A DNA stretch of 64,000 bases, from contig NZ_CP036263.1 of assembly GCF_007741515.1 (NCBI RefSeq), forward strand, positions 5,195,178 through 5,259,177, written 5' to 3'. This stretch comes from Adhaeretor mobilis. GTDB taxonomy: Bacteria > Planctomycetota > Planctomycetia > Pirellulales > Lacipirellulaceae. This document shows positions 55,093 through 62,228 of this stretch, piece after piece (within the stretch, counting starts at the first letter, position 1; the number at the start of each line of letters is the position of its first letter). A program made the translations under genes and the position numbers. Below the pieces are notes generated by a model that did no database searches, was not told the origin of the DNA, and was given only the letters and a program-made list of their open reading frames with translations.

Positions 55093-57108
55093 ATGGACGC
55101 TTCTGCACCACCGCTGTCGGTTGAAGACATCCTCGGATCGGAGGGCTCGATTGCGCGACGGATCGAACACTACGAATCGCGCCCGCAGCAGCTGGACATG
55201 GCTCGTGCTGTGGCAGATGCCATCGAGCGGAAGAAACACCTCGTCGTGGAAGCAGGCACGGGCGTGGGGAAAAGCTTCGCCTATCTGGTGCCGGCGATTT
55301 TGGCGGCTACGGAAGCCACTGAATCGAATGGTAATGGCAAGAAACCGCTGAAGATTGTTGTCTCCACGCATACGATTAGTTTGCAGGAACAGCTCATCAG
55401 CAAGGACCTGCCGCTACTTAATAGCGTCATCCCGCGGGAGTTTAGTGCCGTGTTGGTGAAGGGTCGTCGCAACTACATGAGTTTGCGCCGGCTACATACG
55501 GCGAGTTCTCGAAGCGGCTCGCTGTTTGATTCACGAGACGCATACGACCAGCTGGACGATTTGCGCCGCTGGAGCGAGACCACACGCGACGGTTCGCTGG
55601 CTGATTTGGAGTACAAACCGGCGCCCAGCGTGTGGGACGAGGTAGCCAGCGACCACGGCAATTGCATGGGCCGGCGCTGTCCAACCTATCGCAAGTGCTT
55701 TTACTATCAAGATCGTCGGCGCGTGCAAAATGCGCAAATCTTGGTGGTGAATCATGCCCTGTTCTTTAGCGACCTATCGCTACGGCGTTCGGGGGTGAGC
55801 ATTCTACCGGATTACGATGTGGCCGTGCTGGACGAGGCTCACACGGTTGAGGCCGTGGCGGCCGATCATCTAGGAGTGCGCCTCACGAGCAGCCAAATCG
55901 ACTACACGCTCAGTCGGCTGTACAACGACCGAACCAACAAAGGCTTGCTTGTGGGGCACGGTTTGGAGTCGCTCGCGAAGCTGGTCGACAGTTGCCGCTA
56001 TGTGGCCACGGAGTTTTTTGGCGACGTGTGGGAATGGCGCGAAGGCGAAGCACCGCCGAATGGTCGCGTGCGTGAGCCGTTGAAAATTGACAATTCGTTG
56101 AGTTCCGAACTCAAGGCGTTGGCTCTGGGTGTGAAACGAGCCGGAGATCGGTTTGAGGACGAAACCATTCGGCAGGATTTCACATCGGCACACGATCGGT
56201 TGCTGGGCCTGGCGGGCGACGTACATGCGTGGCATCGGCAACAGATCGACTCGGCAGTCTATTGGGCAGATATTCATCAATCCCGTAGCGGCCGCCCGCG
56301 GATGACGCTGGCCGCCGCACCGGTTGATGTTGGTCCGGCCTTGCGAGAACAGCTTTTCCAGGAAGTGAAGACCGTAGTACTCACCAGCGCGACCCTGGCG
56401 GTAGGTCGACAGGGCTCGTTCGACTTCTTCAAGGAACGTATCGGGCTCACCGGGAGCAAGTCGTTGTCGCTGGACAGCCCGTTTGATTACAAACGGCAAG
56501 TCGAACTAGTCACGCTCACCGATATGCCCGACCCGAGCGGGCAACGCTCCGACTATGAGAGGGCTTGCCTGGATTCGCTCAAGTACTTTCTGCGCGAGAG
56601 CGACGGCCGGGCGTTTGTGCTGTTCACTAGCTACGACACGATGCGCAAAGCGGCCTCAGGGCTTTCGAAGTGGCTCGACCAGAACAATCTCACGCTCATC
56701 AGCCAAGCGGACGGCACGCCGCGCAGCCGCATGCTGGAATTGTTCAAGGAGAACCCTCGCTCGGTACTATTCGGGGCAGATAGCTTTTGGCAAGGCGTGG
56801 ATGTGCCGGGCGAAGCGTTGCAGTTAGTGGTGATCACGAAGCTGCCATTCAGTGTGCCTGATCGCCCGCTATTGGAAGCACGCTTGGAAGCAATCAAAGA
56901 GGCGGGCGGGCAGCCGTTTCGCGAGTACCAACTCCCCGAGGCGGCGTTGAAGCTCAAGCAAGGCTTCGGCCGCCTAGTGCGCAGCCAACGAGACACGGGC
57001 CGCGTGGTGATTCTCGACCCGCGCATCAACACTAAATCCTACGGGCGCACGTTCCTGGACTCGTTGCCCGAGTGCCGGGTGGTGAAGATGAGCCGGCCGA
57101 GAGCTTGA
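55093..57108 (+). CDS. dinG: DinG/XPD-family ATP-dependent DNA helicase
   Basis: About 671 residues. It unwinds DNA 5' to 3' in the DinG/YoaA/XPD family. YESRPQQLDMARAV opens the protein, EAGTGVGKSFAYLVPA is Walker A, DEAH (VLDEAHTVEAV) Walker B, and DSFWQGVDVPGE and GFGRLVRSQRDTG are helicase motifs V and VI. The iron-sulfur region has C191, C196 and C202 (CMGRRCPTYRKC), but the first ligand, the Cys of KGRxNYxC, is S130 (NYMS). A three-Cys cluster may be altered or use another ligand. It lies 50 bases after thiG and before a large inverted repeat. Confidence 0.88.
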   Translation: MDASAPPLSVEDILGSEGSIARRIEHYESRPQQLDMARAVADAIERKKHLVVEAGTGVGKSFAYLVPAILAATEATESNGNGKKPLKIVVSTHTISLQEQLISKDLPLLNSVIPREFSAVLVKGRRNYMSLRRLHTASSRSGSLFDSRDAYDQLDDLRRWSETTRDGSLADLEYKPAPSVWDEVASDHGNCMGRRCPTYRKCFYYQDRRRVQNAQILVVNHALFFSDLSLRRSGVSILPDYDVAVLDEAHTVEAVAADHLGVRLTSSQIDYTLSRLYNDRTNKGLLVGHGLESLAKLVDSCRYVATEFFGDVWEWREGEAPPNGRVREPLKIDNSLSSELKALALGVKRAGDRFEDETIRQDFTSAHDRLLGLAGDVHAWHRQQIDSAVYWADIHQSRSGRPRMTLAAAPVDVGPALREQLFQEVKTVVLTSATLAVGRQGSFDFFKERIGLTGSKSLSLDSPFDYKRQVELVTLTDMPDPSGQRSDYERACLDSLKYFLRESDGRAFVLFTSYDTMRKAASGLSKWLDQNNLTLISQADGTPRSRMLELFKENPRSVLFGADSFWQGVDVPGEALQLVVITKLPFSVPDRPLLEARLEAIKEAGGQPFREYQLPEAALKLKQGFGRLVRSQRDTGRVVILDPRINTKSYGRTFLDSLPECRVVKMSRPRA

Positions 57109-57119
57109 ATTCTTCTCGT

Positions 57120-57239
57120 CCCTAGCCGCTGTGCTACGCACCACGGGTCGTTGATGCTTGAGCCGATTCGTAACTCCTTGCTGTTGACAAATTCTCGCAG
57201 CGGGCAAAACTTCGGCGGTGCGTAGCACCGCGGCTAGGG
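57120..57239. repeat. 23-bp inverted repeat with promoter-like flank
   Basis: Arms 57120-57142 and 57217-57239 match at 22 of 23 positions (CCCTAGCCGC, GTGCTACGCACC) around 74 bases. TATAAT lies 8 bases after the right arm (57247-57252), 50 bases before the PhoD-like start; no good -35 was found. The arms share the CTAGCCGC motif with the thiS-thiG element. Confidence 0.75.
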
Positions 57240-57301
57240 GGTGCATTATAATGCTTGCAAACCGTTCTTCTTGATTCCCCCAAATTCAAATTGCTATCTC
57301 T

Positions 57302-59206
57302 ATGAGAATTTCAACACGCTTTGTGACTGTCTCGCTCGCGGCCGCTTGCTTCGTCACGGTGTTCTTCAATGACTCTGCCTGCAATCGCTTATCGGCACAA
57401 GAGAACGATATCCCTGAAGAGCGGGGCACCGCGCCAGAGCCAATCAATATTCCCCGCAAGGGAGAGAAGCTAACGATCCGCGATGTGCCGCGCGACGAAG
57501 TCATTTGCTTCGCACTCTATACCACACAGGATCGCGTGCTAAAGCTATCCGCACAGCTCTATCCGCTGCTGGAGGGCGAGTCGCGCGAAGTGAGCTTAGA
57601 GCTCAATCGCAATGGACAATGGCAAACGGCTAACAAGCAGAAAGTGGACGAGGCGCACTGGATGACCACTTTCCGGGTTGAGGATTGGGACGACACGAAA
57701 CAAGTCACCTATCGCGTCACCCACCCGGGCGGAGCGATTTACGAGGGGATCATTCGTGCCAACCCACGTGTCAAGGAAGAAATTGTCGTGGCCGCGTTCA
57801 CGGGCAATTCAAATAGAGACCGCGGCCCGCGGCAGGACATCGTCGACAACGTGAAGGCCCAAGACCCCGACCTGCTTTTCTTCTCGGGCGATCAAAGCTA
57901 TGACCACAACCAGCACTATAAGGCGTGGTTGTTGTTCGGCGAGCAATTTGGCGAAATCATCAAGGACCGACCCACTGTCACCATTCCCGACGACCACGAC
58001 GTAGGGCAAGCCAACCTGTGGGGAGCTGCTGGAAAACATTCCAAAAAAGGAAGCGGCTCCGATGGTGGCTACTTTAAAAAAGCTGAGTACGTGAACATGG
58101 TGCAGAGGGCCCAGTGCGCCCATCTCCCCGACCCCTATGACCAGACGCCTGTCGGACAAGACATCTCGGTTTACTATACGTCGCTGAACATCGGTGGTAT
58201 CGACTTCGCGATTGTCGAAGACCGCAAGTGGAAGACCGGCCCTGAGGGAATGGTACCCCAACAAGGTCCGCGCCCCGACCATGTGAACAATCCCAGTTAC
58301 GACCCCGCGACAGTCGATCTGCCGGAAGCCCGCCTGCTGGGCGAACGGCAACTGGAGTTCCTGCGCGAGTGGGGTCAGGATTGGGAGAACGCTGAAATGA
58401 AGTCTGTTCTCTCGCAAACTATCTTCGCTGGCGGGGCGCATATTCACGGCCCAAACCAGGAGCGACTGCTGGCTGATATGGATAGTAACGGCTGGCCCCA
58501 AACGGGTCGCAACCAAGCCCTCTACGAATTGCGACGCGCATTCGCGTTTCACATCGCTGGCGATCAGCACTTGGCAACGGTCATCCATCACGGCACCAAT
58601 CAGTGGGAAGATGCCATCTGGTCGTTCTGTGTGCCGTCGATCGTAAATTTTTACGGTCGTTGGTGGTGGCCGCTGGAGGACTCGAAAGGCGCGGGCGAGC
58701 CGGAGCGCGAACTGGGCAAGCTGAAATTCAATGGCCGCTACTACGACGGTTTTCGCAATAAGGTGACCATGCACGCCTACGCCAACCCGACCGACGAGAA
58801 CTACAACGCGGCCGGTTACGGCATCATTCGCTTCAATAAACCGTCGCGTGAGATCGTCATGGAATGCTGGCCCCGGCACGTGGATGTGACCGCGGTCGAT
58901 GCCGCCCAAATGCCAGGCTGGCCAGTAACGATCGCCCAACAAGACAACTACGCGCGCGAAGCCCGCGGCCATCTGCCCACAGTGAAAGTGGCCGAAGGGA
59001 TGAGACCCGTCATTCAAGTGATTGACCAATCCACCGGCGAGTCGGTGTACACGCTGCGTGCCCCGGCCGACGAGTTTCAGCCCTACGTTTTCCACAGCGG
59101 CAAGTACACCTTACGTGTGGGCGAGGGCGAGGACATAAAAGAATTCTCCGATTTGGAGGCGACTGAAGAGCCTGGGAATGAAGTTCTTGAGGTAAAGTTT
59201 GAGTAA
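57302..59206 (+). CDS. secreted PhoD-like metallophosphatase
   Basis: About 634 residues. A signal peptide (hydrophobic 8-24, then CNRLSAQ) directs export. The N-terminal domain to about residue 160 is beta-rich with EDWDDTKQVTYRVTHPG. The metal-binding core follows: FTGNSNRDR, LLFFSGDQSYDH, TVTIPDDHDVGQ, then IVEDRKWK and HIAGDQHLATVIHHG, motifs of the PhoD-type alkaline phosphatase/phosphodiesterase group. The usual GDxxY and DDHE-like blocks are recognisable. Its substrate is unknown. It may supply phosphate from organic esters. The kinase gene follows within 48 bases. Confidence 0.85.
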   Translation: MRISTRFVTVSLAAACFVTVFFNDSACNRLSAQENDIPEERGTAPEPINIPRKGEKLTIRDVPRDEVICFALYTTQDRVLKLSAQLYPLLEGESREVSLELNRNGQWQTANKQKVDEAHWMTTFRVEDWDDTKQVTYRVTHPGGAIYEGIIRANPRVKEEIVVAAFTGNSNRDRGPRQDIVDNVKAQDPDLLFFSGDQSYDHNQHYKAWLLFGEQFGEIIKDRPTVTIPDDHDVGQANLWGAAGKHSKKGSGSDGGYFKKAEYVNMVQRAQCAHLPDPYDQTPVGQDISVYYTSLNIGGIDFAIVEDRKWKTGPEGMVPQQGPRPDHVNNPSYDPATVDLPEARLLGERQLEFLREWGQDWENAEMKSVLSQTIFAGGAHIHGPNQERLLADMDSNGWPQTGRNQALYELRRAFAFHIAGDQHLATVIHHGTNQWEDAIWSFCVPSIVNFYGRWWWPLEDSKGAGEPERELGKLKFNGRYYDGFRNKVTMHAYANPTDENYNAAGYGIIRFNKPSREIVMECWPRHVDVTAVDAAQMPGWPVTIAQQDNYAREARGHLPTVKVAEGMRPVIQVIDQSTGESVYTLRAPADEFQPYVFHSGKYTLRVGEGEDIKEFSDLEATEEPGNEVLEVKFE

Positions 59207-59254
59207 GTGGGCCGGTTGTCACTAGCTAACAGCTGCTTGATTCTCACAACACCA

Positions 59255-60571
59255 ATGAAAAAACTCCGCTCTCGTCAACGCTTTGGAAAATACCTCATTG
59301 AGCGGAAGCTCGGCGAGGGAGGGTTTGCTGTCGTCTACCAGGCGCGCGATACGATCGAGGGTGTGCAGGTCGCACTCAAGATTCCGCATGAGCACATGGT
59401 TGATGTGGACACGCTCGAAGCCTTTCGGCGCGAGGTGCGACTGATTGCGAAGCTCGATCACCCGAATATTCTTCCGCTGAAAACAGCCGACCTGATTGAA
59501 GGCCAGCTGGTTGTCGCAAGTCTACTGGGCAAGGGGACGCTCGAGGAACGGTTAACCAAGCGAATGTCGCTCGACCTGGCGCTCGCCTTCGCCAAGCAGA
59601 TGCTCGCCGGAGTGGCGTATGCGCATGGTGAGAAAATCCTGCACTGCGATATCAAGCCGGAGAACTTTATCCTGTTTGAGGGCAATCACCTGCGACTATC
59701 AGACTTCGGCGTGGCGCGGGTCTCGCGCCGCACCGTGCAAGGCTCTGGTGCAGGGACCCTTGGTTACATGGCCCCTGAGCAAGCGATGGGCCGACCCACA
59801 TTTCAGTCCGATGTGTTCGCCCTCGGGCTGGTGTTTTATCAGATGTTCACCGGCTATCTTCCCGAATGGCCGTTTGATTGGCCGCCCGAGGGGATCGAGG
59901 TGCTGAATGAAAAGCTCTCGCCACCGATGGTTGCCTTCTTGCAACGCGCGATGGAGCTCTCCCCCAAAAAACGTTTTGCTGATGGCAAGGCGATGCTCTC
60001 TGCGTTTGAACGCATTAAAGTGCGCGTAAAACGTGCAAAGCGCAGCACACGCACGGGAACGGGACGCCGGCCTAACACAACCGACTGGCGTGCGATGCGC
60101 TACAAGCAGTTCCTCGCTGAATTCAAATCGCTCAAAGCAACGCATACGTGTGTCGCCTGTCAGGGCCCCGTTGCGGAATCAATGACCGGCTGCCCGTGGT
60201 GCGGCAAGCCGCGCTGGCAACACCCCGGCGAAACGGATATGCCCCAGTGCTGCCCGCGCTGTCGCCGCGGCATGAAACTTGATTGGGAGTATTGTCCCTG
60301 GTGCTATGGTCCAGGCTTTGAAGTGACCACTTCCCGAGAGTACACCGACCGCCGCTACTCCGGTCGTTGCCAGAACACTAAATGTACACGCAAAGTGCTC
60401 ATGCCCTTTATGAGTTACTGCCCTTGGTGCCATATCAAGGTCCGTAAAAAGTGGCCCCTCGAGTCCTCGGTGAGTCCAACCAAGCATCGCTGCGGCAAGT
60501 GCGGCTGGGGCATCGCCAAAGACTACTGGAGCCATTGCCCCTGGTGCTCGCATCGGCTGGCGGAGAAGTGA
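59255..60571 (+). CDS. serine/threonine protein kinase with four C-terminal CPWC zinc ribbons
   Basis: About 438 residues; ATG 59255 is chosen over the longer frame from 59207. The kinase domain spans about residues 10-255: GEGGFAVV (20-27), catalytic Lys 42, HCDIKPEN (130-137), DFG (150-152), APEQ (173-176). The HRD Arg is Cys 131, so this is a non-RD kinase. A basic linker leads to four cysteine pairs at 299/302-313/316, 333/336-347/350, 372/377-389/392 and 413/416-428/431, each ending CPWC. They look like tandem zinc ribbons that could bind nucleic acid or protein. There is no membrane helix. A PP2C gene follows. Confidence 0.9.
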   Translation: MKKLRSRQRFGKYLIERKLGEGGFAVVYQARDTIEGVQVALKIPHEHMVDVDTLEAFRREVRLIAKLDHPNILPLKTADLIEGQLVVASLLGKGTLEERLTKRMSLDLALAFAKQMLAGVAYAHGEKILHCDIKPENFILFEGNHLRLSDFGVARVSRRTVQGSGAGTLGYMAPEQAMGRPTFQSDVFALGLVFYQMFTGYLPEWPFDWPPEGIEVLNEKLSPPMVAFLQRAMELSPKKRFADGKAMLSAFERIKVRVKRAKRSTRTGTGRRPNTTDWRAMRYKQFLAEFKSLKATHTCVACQGPVAESMTGCPWCGKPRWQHPGETDMPQCCPRCRRGMKLDWEYCPWCYGPGFEVTTSREYTDRRYSGRCQNTKCTRKVLMPFMSYCPWCHIKVRKKWPLESSVSPTKHRCGKCGWGIAKDYWSHCPWCSHRLAEK

Positions 60572-60661
60572 TCTTTGGAAAACACTATACTTTAGAGTAA
60601 CTTTGCCGGCGTGACGTCGTGAGGGACGTAGTAGGATTGTCTATTCGGAAAGAGAACCACG

Positions 60662-61486
60662 TTGACGGAATTGAAACAACTCACCCCTGGCAATTCGCAA
60701 TCGTGGCTGGAAGCTAACGACGAGGTTCCACATACGATTGGGGTGAGTGGTGCCACCGCAGCAGTGCTTTCGGCTCGTAGTCCTGACAAAGACACCTGCA
60801 ACGAGGATGCCGCCTTGGTGCTCGCCATGCAAAGTGGCAGCACACTGCTCATGGTGGCTGACGGGTGCGGCGGTATGGCAAGCGGTGAGTTGGCCGCGAG
60901 GTTGACGCTGGAGTCGGTGCTCAGCTCGGTACTTGCTGCTAATCCAGAAGAGTCGCTACGCTCGGCCATTCTCGACGGCATTGAATCCGCCAATCGCGAG
61001 GTCATGGCCGTGGGTACGGGTTCTGCAACGACTCTTGTAGCAGCGCTCATCGAAGAGAATCAAGTGCGTACGTTTCACGTGGGTGACTCGCAGGCGATAC
61101 TCGTCGGTGGTCGGGGCAAAGTCAAATTGCTCACAAAAGCACACTCCCCAGTAGGCTACGCACTAGAGTCGGGCATCATCAACGAGCGCGAGGCCATCGA
61201 ACACGAAGATCGCCATCTCGTTTCAAACCTCATCGGCGTGGAAGAAATGCACGTCGAGATTGGGCCCACCGTGCCGCTTGCCCAGCGCGATATGCTACTG
61301 CTCGCCAGCGACGGTCTGTGGGACAATATGTTCATGCAAGAAGTTGTGGACGCCACTTGTCGCGGTCCGGCGCTGCATGTGGCCACGCGTCTGGCGGGCG
61401 CAGCTTGGCAGCGGATGCACGACCAACCTGCGGGCGATCCCGGCAAGCCAGATGATCTGACGCTGATTGCACTTAGTCGACGGTGA
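60662..61486 (+). CDS. PP2C-type serine/threonine protein phosphatase
   Basis: About 274 residues from TTG 60662, with a modest GGAAAGAG 7 bases before. It removes phosphate from Ser/Thr with two metal ions. CNEDAAL, VADGCGGMASGE, SATTLVAALI, HVGDSQAIL, LASDGLWDNM and KPDDLTLIAL are the family's metal-binding and catalytic motifs. There is no membrane segment. It lies 90 bases after the zinc-ribbon kinase on the same strand and probably reverses that kinase's phosphorylations; partner identity is inferred from position. Confidence 0.9.
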   Translation: MTELKQLTPGNSQSWLEANDEVPHTIGVSGATAAVLSARSPDKDTCNEDAALVLAMQSGSTLLMVADGCGGMASGELAARLTLESVLSSVLAANPEESLRSAILDGIESANREVMAVGTGSATTLVAALIEENQVRTFHVGDSQAILVGGRGKVKLLTKAHSPVGYALESGIINEREAIEHEDRHLVSNLIGVEEMHVEIGPTVPLAQRDMLLLASDGLWDNMFMQEVVDATCRGPALHVATRLAGAAWQRMHDQPAGDPGKPDDLTLIALSRR

Positions 61487-62180
61487 AGGACACTTCCACA
61501 TGCTGAGAGCGTCTTCGAGATTGCTGTAGCGACTTCCAGAAGACATTTCGCCGCGGTGCTTGCACCGAGATTACTGACGTGCCGCTATAGCAACTTCAAA
61601 ACTGCTCTAGGTTGCTGTCCTAATATACGCAAAGCATTCGGCTGAATTGTCCTGGAATCAGCAAATTCGTCGCAAACCTAATCTGTTAGGACGCGTCGGC
61701 GTTTCACGCTAAACGCACCAAGCAAAAAGTGTTTGATACGTTGGTCTGTCTGCCGGTGCAGGTAGCTGATTCGCTGCCGTATCCTTCACGCCAACCAGAC
61801 GCTCGAGATCGCTTCGCTTGGCCTGGGAGGTGTGGGTGGCTGGTTCCTCTGGCGATGGCCTGCCAAGGTCGAGTGAGAACCCAGCCCCAAGTGAGTTCCG
61901 GAGGTCCGTTGGAATGAGCGTCGCTGACTTGGCCTTTGTTGGTGGGAGCTGGTGTTGTTTTGGCATATTTCCCCCAGGAGAAATCTTATTTACATGCAAA
62001 CTATCGACTGACTTCGCTCTCAGCCACTGTTTTTGGCGGCGGTTTAGCAGCCGAAAGCGATAGTTGCCATGCAATTGGGTACGTTGTTTATCGTTACTCG
62101 GCAAGCAAAATTGGGGGCGAACAGTAACGCATCCATGCTTGCTTTATCAAAGCCGGCTTGTTAATCTTGCGGTTTGCTGC
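61487..62180. other. gene-poor stretch of about 0.7 kb
   Basis: No convincing gene. Around 61800-61890 one plus-strand frame reads LEIASLGLGGVGGWFLWRWPAKVE (here LEIASLGLGG, GWFLWRWPAK) then a stop, and a different frame is open at 61936-62127; these could be a degraded membrane protein or chance. No hairpin, tRNA or repeat was seen. Confidence 0.4.
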
Positions 62181-62183
62181 ATG

Positions 62184-62194
62184 CCCCCCCCCCC
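62184..62194 (+). repeat. 11-C homopolymer inside the possible N-terminus of a surface protein gene
   Basis: Eleven C residues follow directly on ATG 62181, and with 11 C the ATG is in frame with the coding region from ATG 62229. A change of one C would put the upstream start out of frame, as in phase-variable loci. If 62229 is the real start, the tract lies in the leader. Confidence 0.8.
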
Positions 62195-62228
62195 TGGCTC
62201 CGCACCTTCGGTAGGACTGGACAGCCCG

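Noticed and set aside
57184..57189. TTGACA as a -35 box for the PhoD-like gene
   Set aside because: It lies 57 bases before the TATAAT at 57247, far beyond a usable -35/-10 spacing.
57809..59095. 428-residue open frame on the minus strand
   Set aside because: It lies fully antisense to the PhoD-like gene, whose motifs are clear, and its translation has no family features.
61709..62104. 131-residue minus-strand ORF in the gene-poor stretch
   Set aside because: Low-complexity, basic, proline-rich translation with no family resemblance and no clear ribosome binding site.
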